A DNA stretch of 64,000 nucleotides from Dehalobacterium formicoaceticum (GCF_002224645.1 NZ_CP022121.1:3006501-3070500), one strand, 5' to 3'. Counted from the first letter of the stretch, positions 27,187-36,665 are shown. Notes: generated by a model from the letters alone, not told the origin. Translations and numbers: made by a program.

Positions 27187-28530
27187 TTAAGAAGTAAAAT
27201 TCGCTCGTGCGAAAGGAGAAATACCGGCAGATTCTCTTGGTCCCACGATGACATTCCAGCCGGAATCTTCCTTTAATTTTGCGGCAATTACGGCGACATA
27301 TCCGGGAATAACGACATTACGGTGATTGACTTTATTCTCAATACCCAATTCCTTCATTACTTCGGCTACTCTGTCTCCGCCAAACTTACCGGCAGCCCAG
27401 GCAGTCAAAACGGATGTTCCATCTGTGTCCACCGGAATAATGTAGGAAGGAATCTTGCTGGATTCGACTTCGCCTTCTACGCTGTAATAGGAAAGGGAGA
27501 AATTTGTTGTGATATATACCGGTGAATTTTCATTCACAGCACCAACTTCATAAATTTTAGATTCTACTTGAATTGGCTTTTGCGGGTCGGTATAAAGATT
27601 TTGTCTCCAGGAAAGGAGGGGCAGGATAAATTGTTTTTCTGTTGTTCTGAGCACGACCAAGCTGGCATATTTGGAAACATAAGCCTGAGCCTGCATTACT
27701 TCATCCAAAGGAGCTTCTTCACTGGTAAAGGCCATTACAGGAAAACCAAAGGTTCGGAATTTTTTCTTAATGGCCATTCTTCTCAGTTGGGTGAGATCAG
27801 CTACCACATCAACGGTGTTTCTGCTGCCGGGATCAAGTACCAATTCTTTATATCCCAGTGCCACAACCTTGTTCACCACATCTTCCAATTCGTCAAGGTT
27901 GGAGCCTTTCACAGCTAAAGGAGCCTCATATTTTTGTGCCACAGCCGTCATGGCTTCGTAATTGTCAGCAGTTGCGGCATAAATGAGAGGTTTTCTGGCG
28001 GTAACAGCTTCGACAGCCTTCTCCATAGCGGCAGCATCTTCAGACATTAAAATTAAAGCAAAATCAGCTGCATCGGCAGCTTTTTTTACCGCAGCCGCAA
28101 AAGTATCCGCGTTACCGGAAGTATTTTTTACGGCAATAAAATCTACCGTATAATGCAGACCAACCCGGTCAAATTCCAAACCCTTGATTGCTTCCAATTT
28201 TGCCGCGAAAGCAGCCTCATCTAAATTATCTTCTACTTCAAAAGCGATACCGGTAGGATGATAGAAGGTCTTATCATGACGGAACATGACGGTTTCATCA
28301 CCTAATTCAACGGTTTTGCTGTCTCCCGCACCGATTTTGATTAACTTGATAGGAGGAGCAGAAGCAGATCCTAAATTTTCTTTTGCTTCTTCAGAAACAT
28401 AAGGGCAAGCATCCAAGGTAGCCTTTCCTGCTGCCAAAGCCATGGCAAAGGCTAGACATGTGGGTACGCCACATTCACCACAGTTTTTCTTGGGAAGCTC
28501 TTTAAAAATTGCTAAACCAGTTAAGCCCAT
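27187..28530 (-). CDS. acsC: Corrinoid iron-sulfur protein, large subunit
   Basis: The 447-residue large subunit carries the 4Fe-4S cluster in its N-terminal domain (NCGECGVPTC and a later ACPY cysteine), then a TIM barrel and a C-terminal B12-binding domain. It accepts the methyl group from AcsE and gives it to AcsB. AAAGGAG precedes the ATG. It is separated from acsB by 204 bases with a strong hairpin, the largest gap inside the unit. Confidence 0.94.
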   Translation of the reverse strand: MGLTGLAIFKELPKKNCGECGVPTCLAFAMALAAGKATLDACPYVSEEAKENLGSASAPPIKLIKIGAGDSKTVELGDETVMFRHDKTFYHPTGIAFEVEDNLDEAAFAAKLEAIKGLEFDRVGLHYTVDFIAVKNTSGNADTFAAAVKKAADAADFALILMSEDAAAMEKAVEAVTARKPLIYAATADNYEAMTAVAQKYEAPLAVKGSNLDELEDVVNKVVALGYKELVLDPGSRNTVDVVADLTQLRRMAIKKKFRTFGFPVMAFTSEEAPLDEVMQAQAYVSKYASLVVLRTTEKQFILPLLSWRQNLYTDPQKPIQVESKIYEVGAVNENSPVYITTNFSLSYYSVEGEVESSKIPSYIIPVDTDGTSVLTAWAAGKFGGDRVAEVMKELGIENKVNHRNVVIPGYVAVIAAKLKEDSGWNVIVGPRESAGISPFARANFTS

Positions 28531-28688
28531 TCAACACAACTCCTTTCTTTTTTGAACAAAAATTGACTCGACTCAATTGACATATGCAGCCAGGGATATT
28601 TTTAAGATAAATTCAATTAAGTCCATCTATGTATGCATTTCGGGATTCTCCTTAAATGGTTTCCTTCAGAATCCAAAATATGCATGAT

Positions 28689-28716
28689 CCGGCAAGAGGA
28701 AAAATCCTCTCGCCGG
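28689..28716. other. Strong intercistronic hairpin between acsB and acsC
   Basis: CCGGCAAGAGGA and TCCTCTCGCCGG form a 12-bp stem with one mismatch and a four-A loop. It begins 18 bases after the acsB stop. There is no T-run on the minus strand, so an RNA-stability or processing role is more likely than full termination. Confidence 0.5.
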
Positions 28717-28734
28717 ACTTAAGACCTGTATTTT

Positions 28735-30912
28735 TTAGAGCATGAACTCCATGGCAAGTGCCGGGTGACCTTTTTCTTCCAGGAAAGGCATGATTTCTTC
28801 TGAAGTTATACCAACTGTTTCATCGGCAATTTTATCAATAAAGTCTTCACCCAATCCCTCTTCAACACTTCGTTTTACAAAGTCTTCCCGAATAAATTCT
28901 TTTAACTCTTTGGGCATCCAGACAATTCTGGCGATCCCGCCATCCGCCGGGATGAACTTTTTACTTACCAGGTAGGTTCGTCCGATCCCCATAAATCCTG
29001 GTGTCTGCACCCCGCCGCCGCAAGAACCGGCCAAGGTGGAGAAGGTCATCCCGCTGGGTGTCATGCCTGTATGCTCACGAGTCGTAATCATAATACCATT
29101 ACATTCCGGCACAATGGCCATAATGGCCTCGAAGCAGCCGCAGGAAGTCATGGGTCGATCCATCATTGTATATAGATTCACTTCTTCCAATGAGCGATTG
29201 GAATTGATGTAGACATATTCGTTACAGCTTTGATACATGCCTTTTACCTCATCAATGGCAGGACCTTTTAAAATAGGCTGATTCGGTCCTTTCGGATTGA
29301 TTTCGAAGGAGGCTTTGGAATCCAGCCAGCTCACTGCACCACAGAGGCCGACACGTTCCGGCGTTACAATACAAACATGGTTCGGTGCAAAGGATTGGCA
29401 CAGGAGACAGGAGTAGAAGGTATCCGTGGAATCGTCTGTCAGTTCACGCATACGGTCATCACGTTTTGTATAGATTTTCCGTGCCTCTTTATGCATTTCG
29501 GAAACCTTATCCGGTTCTGTATAAAAGGTGACTTGCACCCGGTCCACAATGGCGGGAAATTCTGCTTTAAACTTGGCAATCAACAGATCACCATAATGTT
29601 TAAACATAAACCCTTTTTCCGCTGCTTCTTTACTGATGCGCAGCCAGCAAAGGTCTCTTTGGGCTACGTGCCACAGACCTTCTCCGTAGTTAATGAAGTA
29701 GTGAATACGACGCTCCAGAACGCCTTCAAAGTCTTCCTGCATCTTGCGGCCGTAAATATCGACGACAATGCCTAAAGGAACCTTATCTCCTTCCTTAAAG
29801 CTGTCAATCTCCGGACCGACCACGGTAATTTTACCGTCTTCCACGTCTTCGGCACCCATCATACGCACCAATTCAAAGGCTTCCGTTTTGCCGCCGCCCA
29901 TTTCAATATAGGTATCGGCTTTCCGAATGGTTTCTCCTTCAAATGCAGGACCATGATTAATGGGAATATCAATTTCAATATTGGTCATTTTAATGCCGCG
30001 GACTTCCATGGCAATCTTAACTATTTTGTCATAATCAGGCTCGGAAATATACCAATCCGGTATCATTTCATCTTCCGCTAAGGGCTGATCTGTAATAATG
30101 GGGAACCCAAGATAAATACAACCAAGTTCAGCGGCAGTTTTGACTTCATCTCTTTCTCCTAAATGGAGCACGAAAGCCATAACCCGCCGTCTTTGATAAT
30201 CTCTTTGCTCTTCCGTTAATCCCGGTTGAATCCCCCCGAACATCAACCCTGCACGCAGAGCATAGTTGGCGGCATGAACCACTTGGGTAAAGTTACCCAG
30301 GGGATAAGCGATATAATCCAGACCTAATTTAACGTTTACTTCCATTAATTGTTCAATAATTTCATCACAAAGGAACATCATCATCCCTTTGCTTTGCAGA
30401 TCATTGACGATTTTTTTGGCCAATTCCGGCGTTTTGGCCCGACCTAAAATCACAGCCTCTCCGGGAATCGTCCAGTCCACCATTTTAATTCCGTATTTTC
30501 TAACCACCGGGTCACCGATGAATCCGGTCCAAGGTTCCACAGTGGGATTCCCCTCAATATATCTTAAAGCTTCGATAATTTCAGCTGCATATACAGTTGC
30601 CTCACCGGCTAATCTGGCGTTTTCAAAGGTTAACTCTTCCTTGATTTGATCCCTTTTTTTGTTCAGGATAGCCGGTAATTCACCTAGTTTGGTGATCCCT
30701 TCACCACTTAAACAACGGATTACAGGAAGGTAATATGCAGTGTCAGGATACTGCACCAATTGCTCCGGACCATATTTTTGAATGGCCTGAGTTAAAAGAA
30801 TTTCGGCATAACTGGTGGCAATCACAGCACCGTCATAAGCTTCTTTAAATAATTTCTTGGGCTCTTTGCCTTCTTGAATTGCACCTTCATAAATCTGATC
30901 AAAATTAGACAT
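28735..30912 (-). CDS. acsB: Acetyl-CoA synthase
   Basis: AcsB condenses a methyl group, CO and CoA to acetyl-CoA at the nickel A-cluster. The 725-residue protein has the cluster ligands in the pattern C-x2-C-x8-C-x9-C (CLLCQSF to RVGLCG) and the CGC pair (SCGCFEA) that holds the distal nickel. Length and motifs match the Moorella enzyme. The ATG has GAAAGGAGG ahead. It follows cooS by 31 bases, with which it forms the bifunctional complex. Confidence 0.96.
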   Translation of the reverse strand: MSNFDQIYEGAIQEGKEPKKLFKEAYDGAVIATSYAEILLTQAIQKYGPEQLVQYPDTAYYLPVIRCLSGEGITKLGELPAILNKKRDQIKEELTFENARLAGEATVYAAEIIEALRYIEGNPTVEPWTGFIGDPVVRKYGIKMVDWTIPGEAVILGRAKTPELAKKIVNDLQSKGMMMFLCDEIIEQLMEVNVKLGLDYIAYPLGNFTQVVHAANYALRAGLMFGGIQPGLTEEQRDYQRRRVMAFVLHLGERDEVKTAAELGCIYLGFPIITDQPLAEDEMIPDWYISEPDYDKIVKIAMEVRGIKMTNIEIDIPINHGPAFEGETIRKADTYIEMGGGKTEAFELVRMMGAEDVEDGKITVVGPEIDSFKEGDKVPLGIVVDIYGRKMQEDFEGVLERRIHYFINYGEGLWHVAQRDLCWLRISKEAAEKGFMFKHYGDLLIAKFKAEFPAIVDRVQVTFYTEPDKVSEMHKEARKIYTKRDDRMRELTDDSTDTFYSCLLCQSFAPNHVCIVTPERVGLCGAVSWLDSKASFEINPKGPNQPILKGPAIDEVKGMYQSCNEYVYINSNRSLEEVNLYTMMDRPMTSCGCFEAIMAIVPECNGIMITTREHTGMTPSGMTFSTLAGSCGGGVQTPGFMGIGRTYLVSKKFIPADGGIARIVWMPKELKEFIREDFVKRSVEEGLGEDFIDKIADETVGITSEEIMPFLEEKGHPALAMEFML

Positions 30913-30943
30913 ACTCTTCCTCCTTTCAATCGCAATTCATCTA

Positions 30944-32971
30944 TTAATAATTTTCACATAATTGAGTTTCGTATTTTTCGGCAGTCTTTTTATGAATGCC
31001 CAGTTTCCATGTGCGATTATCAAGGGATGCCAGCAATTTTGCGGCAGCCACCATGGGATCGGTTTCAAAAATGAAGTATCCACCGTACACATCACTGGCA
31101 ATCTGAGTAGCAATGCCAAATACCAAAGGACTTCCTTCAATGGGCGGCATGGTGCCAACATGAGTGGGATAACCCATAGCCACAGCACCGGCACCGATGG
31201 AAACAGCCTTTTCACTCATGGCTTCAGGCGCACTGGCCACAAAAGGTACCTTAGGCGTGTCAACATTCAATTGTTTTGCCATCAGCGTGCTCAAATCGTG
31301 GGCGCGGGAATTATCTACGCAGGATCCCATATGGAAGACCAAAGGCAGTCCATCTGTCAATTTATCCTGATTGGCATCCGCCAATCTCTTCAAGAAGTTC
31401 TTTAATCCTTCACCTGCATATTCTTCAATTGCTTCAGGAGCCATCATGCCTGCCTTGGCCAAAGCCTGTGCAGAACATCCGGTCGTCACTACGAAGACAT
31501 TGTTTTTGGTTAATTCCCTGGCAATGGTTAAATGGTTGTTATCATGGACGGATTCCAGATTATTACAACCGCAAAGGAGAGCAACCCCGGCAAGCTCACC
31601 GGCTTCTACAGCATCAGTCAGTACCTTAATGGGCGTTTCCGGATTGATGGCAGCAAGGAGTTCCACTATTGCTTCCACGCTAAAACCGGCAATGACCTTA
31701 CTCTTAATTTGAGGAATGTCACATACCATGCCTTGTCTGTTTTTATATCCTTCAATGGCCAAACGGATAACTGCTTTGGCGCTTTCCACGGCATGCTCTT
31801 CATCAAAAGCAAAATGATGGGCGCCTGGTATTTTTGAGATATCCATCGTAGTCACAATTTTCGTATGGAAGCATTCCGCTACTGCTTGTACGCTGGGCAT
31901 AATACACTGTACATCTACGACCATCACGTCAACAGCACCGGTCATAATGGCCAGTTCCTGAGAGGAGAAGTTAGTGGCAATGGGAACACCGGACCGCATC
32001 AGTACTTCGTTACCGGTACAGCAGATACCGGAAAGTTGAATACCGGTTGCCCCGGCTGCTTTCGCTTCGGCTTCCATTTCCTTAGCCACATTAACCACCG
32101 TCTGACTTAAGATGGGATTGTGACCATGGACAATCACGTTGACTTTATCTTCTTTGATCACACCCAAATTCGCTTCGGTCACCACAGGTTTGGGGGTGCC
32201 AAATAAAACATCCGATAAATCGGTGGAAATATGCATACCGACATAGTCGGCTAAACCGCATTTCAAACCGCCGAAAATAATGTTAACCGGATCCGCATCC
32301 GTACCGATATGAGTCTGGTGCAGTAAAGACACCACAGACCGATCGATAGCGGTAGGGGCAATACAGCAATCGGCAAATTTCTTGTTTCTGCCGTCCGTAA
32401 TAGTCGTTCTTAACCAGGTACAAGGTTCATCAGTTTGGCGGCCGAAATCCTCCAAGGCTGCTTTTGATACTTCAACAGCCAGTTCGTTCTCAGTCTTTCC
32501 TTCGGCACTGATGCCGATTCTTTCTGCAACTCTATTTAATTTTTCCACATCGGTAACCTTAAAATCAGCAAGCTTGCCTTCTGCTGCATGGAGCAGGGCA
32601 TGAACGATGTGTCTGCCGTGGTCAGAGTGAGCGGAAGCGCCCCCTGCCATCATGCGCGCGATATTTCTGGCAACAATGGTATAGGCAGTAGCACCGCAGA
32701 TTCCTTTACTTCCGGGTCCATCACCCGGTTTAATGCGGCAAGGGCCCTGGAAACAGATGCGGCAGCAAATTCCTTCATAACCAAAAGCGCACTGGGGCTG
32801 CTGGGCAGCAAAGCGATCATAAGAAGAGATTAAATTCTGATCTTTTGCCTTTTCCAGCATATACAAAGCAGCAGGATCCACGGAACGCATAATGTCTTTG
32901 GGATCCTTGATCCGTTCCTTTCTAGGTACGGATGGGGTCGATTGTAGAGTTGTTTCTCTAAATCTTGGCAT
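30944..32971 (-). CDS. cooS: Carbon monoxide dehydrogenase, catalytic subunit
   Basis: This 675-residue Ni-Fe CO dehydrogenase (AcsA in acetogens) reduces CO2 to CO for AcsB. The N-terminal cysteines for clusters D and B are visible (CAFGYEGICCRICFQGPC, then GICG), along with HSDHGRH and later cysteines of the C-cluster (LSGICCTGNE, LLCGCNN, TGCSAQ, GSCVDN). It is preceded by AAGGAGG and placed between cooC and acsB. Confidence 0.96.
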   Translation of the reverse strand: MPRFRETTLQSTPSVPRKERIKDPKDIMRSVDPAALYMLEKAKDQNLISSYDRFAAQQPQCAFGYEGICCRICFQGPCRIKPGDGPGSKGICGATAYTIVARNIARMMAGGASAHSDHGRHIVHALLHAAEGKLADFKVTDVEKLNRVAERIGISAEGKTENELAVEVSKAALEDFGRQTDEPCTWLRTTITDGRNKKFADCCIAPTAIDRSVVSLLHQTHIGTDADPVNIIFGGLKCGLADYVGMHISTDLSDVLFGTPKPVVTEANLGVIKEDKVNVIVHGHNPILSQTVVNVAKEMEAEAKAAGATGIQLSGICCTGNEVLMRSGVPIATNFSSQELAIMTGAVDVMVVDVQCIMPSVQAVAECFHTKIVTTMDISKIPGAHHFAFDEEHAVESAKAVIRLAIEGYKNRQGMVCDIPQIKSKVIAGFSVEAIVELLAAINPETPIKVLTDAVEAGELAGVALLCGCNNLESVHDNNHLTIARELTKNNVFVVTTGCSAQALAKAGMMAPEAIEEYAGEGLKNFLKRLADANQDKLTDGLPLVFHMGSCVDNSRAHDLSTLMAKQLNVDTPKVPFVASAPEAMSEKAVSIGAGAVAMGYPTHVGTMPPIEGSPLVFGIATQIASDVYGGYFIFETDPMVAAAKLLASLDNRTWKLGIHKKTAEKYETQLCENY

Positions 32972-33056
32972 ACTTTAAACCTCCTTCATCAACATATACA
33001 TTAAGTTTTGTGAAATAGCTACAAACATGAACTGTTGATACACACACTCACTTACT

Positions 33057-33818
33057 TTAGTTAATCTGCCTGATTAAATTGTTAAATACGAAATCCATGT
33101 CCTGTTCAAATACTTTTGCGTCTTCTTTTGGCGCCAGGCCCAAAGCTGCATCCAACATTGCTTCATTGTAACTGACAAAGCCCAAAATATCTTCTGGTAT
33201 TAAATGTTTATTAAGGAATTCCTGCTCTTCCAACCGGCGAATCTTATTGCCAATATACTTGACATTTTTGATTTCTAACTCGTGGGCTAGCTTCGTCACT
33301 ACCTGGGCTGTCTGCACACTGACAAGGGTAGGTTCCGTAACTACAACAATGACATCTACCCCCTGGGAAGTTCCTCTGGTAAGATGTTCAATACCCGCCC
33401 CCATATCAAGAACGACGACATCTTTATTATCAAGGAGCAGAGCGTTCATTAAAGAATTTAAAAAAGAGTTCTCCCTACAATAACAGGAAGATCCGCCCTG
33501 CTTCACTGCCCCCATTTTAAAGAACCTAATGTTTCCCAAACGAATCGCATATTCATCTAAAACATCGTCCACATTTGGGTTAAGAGAATAAAATGCCCCT
33601 CCCCCTTCGCTTTTGCCGGCGATAACCTCTCTCATATCTACAATTGGTTTAAGATTTTGGATATCCTGGCTTTCGATTCCTAAAACCGTGCCTAGACTAA
33701 GATCCGGATCCGCATCCACTGCGTATACCTGATATCCTTCTGCTGCAAATTTTTTGACAATGTAAGCAGAAATCGTTGTTTTTCCTACGCCGCCTTTTCC
33801 AGAAACAGCAATCTTCAA
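33057..33818 (-). CDS. cooC: CO dehydrogenase nickel-insertion ATPase
   Basis: The 253-residue MinD-type ATPase has Walker A GKGGVGKTT, the DADPDLSLG switch and the CooC CYC pair (SCYCREN) that binds metal between two monomers. I take the TTG at 33818 as start because the protein then begins MKIAVSGKGG as in its family and GAGG lies nine bases upstream; a GTG at 33833 is the other choice. It is the first gene of the acs unit and lies 85 bases before cooS. Confidence 0.9.
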   Translation of the reverse strand: MKIAVSGKGGVGKTTISAYIVKKFAAEGYQVYAVDADPDLSLGTVLGIESQDIQNLKPIVDMREVIAGKSEGGGAFYSLNPNVDDVLDEYAIRLGNIRFFKMGAVKQGGSSCYCRENSFLNSLMNALLLDNKDVVVLDMGAGIEHLTRGTSQGVDVIVVVTEPTLVSVQTAQVVTKLAHELEIKNVKYIGNKIRRLEEQEFLNKHLIPEDILGFVSYNEAMLDAALGLAPKEDAKVFEQDMDFVFNNLIRQIN

Positions 33819-33904
33819 CTGATATCGCCTCACTTCATTGAGTTCTGGTTCCGTGCTGATTCATTAAAACTCTTTAAATAACCATAATAATCAAAATTTC
33901 TGAA

Positions 33905-33950
33905 TATTATTATAGCACAAAATTATATCAAGCAAGGAATTCAATTAATT
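33905..33950 (-). promoter_or_regulatory. Possible promoter region of the acs unit
   Basis: Two TATAAT words on the minus strand (33909-33914 and 33922-33927) lie 90-110 bases upstream of cooC in an AT-rich gap, with TTGAAT words beyond. No clear -35 at ideal spacing. Nothing else was seen in 33834-34110. Confidence 0.3.
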
Positions 33951-34110
33951 ATATTATTCAAAACTTTTACTTATAGATTGATGAATAACTAACTTATCAC
34001 ACTTGACACATTACGTGCTTTTATCCTTCTATATCCATTAGTTCATTTATTCACAAGATTAAGATGTTGCGAAATGTTTGATATATTGCTTTTAAAAAAA
34101 TCCTTTCCGA

Positions 34111-34737
34111 TTATGGCTTTACGGCATCCAATAATTGATTTAACTGATCCAGGTTTGATCTGATATATTGACCGCCCATTTCAGCTTGCATCTTGACATT
34201 CTCCTTCTGAGTCTCATTTAAACCGGCAAAGGAATCCTTAGATACTCTTTGGCAAACTTCAACAGCTTTTTCCAGGACTTGCTGCATGTCTTCCATTTCC
34301 CCATTATTAATATCCGGTACAATCTCCCATTTCCCATCCTTTTGCTTTAATGTCAGGATAGATAAAACCGGCTGTTCCGGATTATTTTCAAGAATGTGGA
34401 CTGCTCCAACAACCCCAAACTCTCCCGTGACAGTTGAAGGAAATAGCTTGACTAACCTGGCCTCTGCAAAACCGCTTCCTTCCATATACGCCTTAAATTG
34501 TTCCTTCATATCTTCACTCCGAGCATCTTCAGAAAACAGCAGAACCATAGTGTCATATGCTTTTTGATCCAATAAGCGATAATAAGAATCTATGGTATTA
34601 GTTGGGTTGTCTTGCCGTACGACAATACCGGAGGCGGGATCTTTCCAAATCGCGTTCACGGCACCACCGGCAGGTATCCCGACAGTAACCAACACGATAA
34701 TTTGCACAATAAAAATTCCAACAATCAATTTTTTCAC
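34111..34737 (-). CDS. Secreted NTF2/SnoaL-like protein of unknown function
   Basis: A 208-residue protein with an N-terminal hydrophobic segment (residues about 4-22) that looks like a signal peptide or anchor; no lipobox cysteine follows. The middle (DSYYRLLDQKAYDTMVLLFS to the tryptophan in KDGKWEIVP) has the pattern of NTF2-like domains. The start is GTG at 34737 after AAGGAGG. It is monocistronic between the acs unit and a tRNA cluster. I do not recognise a specific family. Confidence 0.65.
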   Translation of the reverse strand: MKKLIVGIFIVQIIVLVTVGIPAGGAVNAIWKDPASGIVVRQDNPTNTIDSYYRLLDQKAYDTMVLLFSEDARSEDMKEQFKAYMEGSGFAEARLVKLFPSTVTGEFGVVGAVHILENNPEQPVLSILTLKQKDGKWEIVPDINNGEMEDMQQVLEKAVEVCQRVSKDSFAGLNETQKENVKMQAEMGGQYIRSNLDQLNQLLDAVKP

Positions 34738-34884
34738 TGAACTTTAACCTCCTTAATTAAAATTAATCCGAAAATGAAAAAAACAAAGAAAACCTAGAAT
34801 GTCCCTTTGAAATATTCACCTCCCGCAGAACCATTCATCTTATTTTCTATTATTTATAAATTGTTGTCAACTGTAAATTCTTTA

Positions 34885-34913
34885 TTGACTTCTTCTCTGG
34901 TTTTAGATATAAT
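34885..34913 (+). promoter_or_regulatory. Promoter of tRNA-Pro and tRNA-Gln
   Basis: TTGACT, 17 bases, TATAAT, 11 bases before the tRNA-Pro gene. Confidence 0.65.
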
Positions 34914-34924
34914 AAATTCTGCTG

Positions 34925-35001
34925 CGGGACGTAGCGCAGCTTGGTAGCGTACCTGATTTGGGATCAGGTGGTCGCAGGTTCAAATCCTGTCGTCCCGACC
35001 A
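34925..35001 (+). tRNA. tRNA-Pro (anticodon TGG)
   Basis: A 77-base cloverleaf with encoded CCA; acceptor CGGGACG/CGTCCCG and anticodon stem CCTGA/TCAGG with loop TTTGGGA give TGG. Confidence 0.95.
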
Positions 35002-35007
35002 TGTCAA

Positions 35008-35082
35008 TGGGGTGTAGCCAAACGGCAAGGCAGCGGTCTCTGGATCCGCCATGTGTTGGTTCGAATCCAGCCACCCCAGCCA
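35008..35082 (+). tRNA. tRNA-Gln (anticodon CTG)
   Basis: A 75-base cloverleaf with encoded CCA, six bases after tRNA-Pro. Acceptor TGGGGTG pairs with CACCCCA. The loop CTCTGGA gives anticodon CTG, which reads CAG. The innermost anticodon stem pair is a T-T mismatch. Confidence 0.9.
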
Positions 35083-35087
35083 AAAAG

Positions 35088-35125
35088 AACAAGAGATCAG
35101 ATAACAATATCTGATCTCTTGTTTT
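35088..35125 (+). terminator. Terminator of the Pro-Gln tRNA pair
   Basis: AACAAGAGATCAGAT and ATCTGATCTCTTGTT form a perfect 15-bp stem, then TTATCTTT. Confidence 0.75.
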
Positions 35126-35227
35126 ATCTTTACATGTTTAACCGGACATGTTTAACCGGCAATTCAATTCCCATTGCACGAAAAATAAAGGCACAAAAAA
35201 TAAATCTTTAAGGTTTATGCAATTTCC

Positions 35228-35256
35228 TTGATTTTTTATTTTCTCTATGTTATATT
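35228..35256 (+). promoter_or_regulatory. Promoter of tRNA-Leu
   Basis: TTGATT, 17 bases, TATATT, 12 bases before the tRNA. Confidence 0.55.
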
Positions 35257-35268
35257 ATTTCTTGTGAT

Positions 35269-35354
35269 GCGGCAGTGGCGGAATTGGCAGACGCGCTAGA
35301 TTCAGGTTCTAGTGGTGAACAGCCGTGGGGGTTCAAGTCCCTTCTGCCGCACCA
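35269..35354 (+). tRNA. tRNA-Leu (anticodon CAG)
   Basis: An 86-base class II tRNA with a variable arm and encoded CCA. Acceptor GCGGCAG/CTGCCGC; stem CTAGA/TCTAG with loop TTCAGGT gives CAG, reading CTG. Confidence 0.95.
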
Positions 35355-35372
35355 AACATACATAACATAAAC

Positions 35373-35418
35373 AAGGGTTTACCGGATAAAACGTATGTTT
35401 TCTCGGTAAACCCTTTTT
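35373..35418 (+). terminator. Terminator of tRNA-Leu
   Basis: AAGGGTTTACCG and CGGTAAACCCTT form a 12-bp stem followed by TTT. A degraded copy of its loop and right arm lies at about 36945-36980. Confidence 0.7.
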
Positions 35419-35575
35419 AATTGAAATCAAACATATGCCTGATTTTTGACCCCAAATTTATCTTAAGTTATTACAAGGAGTTTAAGCCTGTTATTATGAC
35501 TTTCACTAATAGAAATGTTGTAGTATAATTGCCTTAGTATTTCTTAGTTTAAGTCAAAGGTTGGTGGAATTAGGA

Positions 35576-35701
35576 ATGGGCGACTATTTAATAGGATTAA
35601 CGATTGCTGTAATTATATTAATGATTAATAAATTCATAAAAGAAAAGCTAAAAAAAGAAGTAAATCGGTTAGTGTATTTTGAAAAAGATGATTTATCATA
35701 A
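35576..35701 (+). CDS. Small membrane protein, 41 residues
   Basis: A short frame with one hydrophobic segment (residues about 4-19, IGLTIAVIILMI) followed by a charged tail rich in Lys and Glu. A GTGGAATTAGGA stretch lies before the ATG and a TATAAT word about 50 bases upstream. A hairpin follows the stop. The build (short helix plus charged tail) is common for real small proteins, but there is no homology evidence. Confidence 0.4.
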   Translation: MGDYLIGLTIAVIILMINKFIKEKLKKEVNRLVYFEKDDLS

Positions 35702-35713
35702 CCTTAAAAATAA

Positions 35714-35735
35714 TGGCTTGGGTTTATACCCAAGC
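35714..35735. terminator. Hairpin after the 41-residue frame
   Basis: GGCTTGGGT and ACCCAAGCC form a perfect 9-bp stem with a four-base loop; the T-run is missing. Confidence 0.35.
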
Positions 35736-35778
35736 CAAGTAAGATAAAATATAAATAGCCCTTTTAATACATACCCGT

Positions 35779-35810
35779 AATTTATCCGATAACTAACTGC
35801 CACTAATACC
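35779..35810. repeat. Copy 1 of an exact 32-bp intergenic repeat
   Basis: The 32 bases are found again, in the opposite orientation, at 50887-50918. The surrounding gap 35702-35990 also has a hairpin with 11-bp arms AACTTGCTAAG/CTTAGCAAGTT (35834-35862). No gene is supported in the gap. Confidence 0.7.
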
Positions 35811-35990
35811 CCCGCTTCTTGACGCAAGTTCATAACTTGCTAAGTGGTTATCTTAGCAAGTTTTAGAACTGCTGCGGTGGGATAAGTGGCATTAAGTTCC
35901 TGGATAACGATTTCTAAGCATCGGATGAAGTAAAAACTCCACCTGATGCCAAGAACTCTGTTTATGCAATTGTGTATTAGAAGGGTTTTT

Positions 35991-36665
35991 TTAACTTTCA
36001 GATGCAGCTTTTTTGGCAACTTCCCTGCGTAAGTATACCATATACCCAAATACCATGAGAGAGATAACAGCCAGTGCTGCCCACTTTTGAAGGGGGATTG
36101 ACAGAGATGTATATATCCCAATATACCCAAATAAAATGAATATCGCTCCTGAAAATAATTTGACAGATCTTTCTGGGATCTTCTTACCCATGACTACACC
36201 TATAACAATCCCTATTATGTTTGATACCATCATCCCAGCGGTAGATGCCAATAAAACCGTGAAAATATTTTGATATTTAGCAGCCAGTGCAATTGTAGCT
36301 AATTGAGTCTTGTCCCCCATTTCGGCAATAAAAAACGCGATAAATACAGTCAAAAACGGATTAAAATAATCTTTTTTATCTTCCCCTTCAAGAGTATCCC
36401 CCCTAAAAGTCCATAGACCAAAAAAGACAAATGATATGGCGGCAAGTAATTGTATTGTAGACATAGGAATCAATCTAGTTAGGTAACCCCCAAGTATAAC
36501 AGCAAATAAATGATTAAATACCGTTGCCCCAAATACAGCTGCTAAAACAGTTCTGGCCTTGAATCTAGTGGCAAATGCCATCCCTAATAGTTGGGTTTTA
36601 TCCCCCATCTCACCTAGAACCACAACTAAAAAAGATGTGATTAACGCATCAAAATCAGTAATCAT
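35991..36665 (-). CDS. TMEM165/GDT1-family manganese exporter
   Basis: The 224-residue membrane protein has six hydrophobic segments in two halves, each with the family motif E-x-G-D-K-T (GEMGDKTQLL near residue 20 and AEMGDKTQLA near 115). GDT1 proteins move Mn2+ or Ca2+; the bacterial members studied export Mn2+. The yybP-ykoY riboswitch upstream supports manganese. The ATG at 36665 has AAAGGAG ahead. Confidence 0.9.
   Translation of the reverse strand: MITDFDALITSFLVVVLGEMGDKTQLLGMAFATRFKARTVLAAVFGATVFNHLFAVILGGYLTRLIPMSTIQLLAAISFVFFGLWTFRGDTLEGEDKKDYFNPFLTVFIAFFIAEMGDKTQLATIALAAKYQNIFTVLLASTAGMMVSNIIGIVIGVVMGKKIPERSVKLFSGAIFILFGYIGIYTSLSIPLQKWAALAVISLMVFGYMVYLRREVAKKAASES

Noticed and set aside
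35840-36130. 96-residue frame overlapping the 3' end of the GDT1 gene
   Set aside because: It starts inside the GDT1 gene in another frame, lacks a ribosome site, and lies partly in a repeat region.
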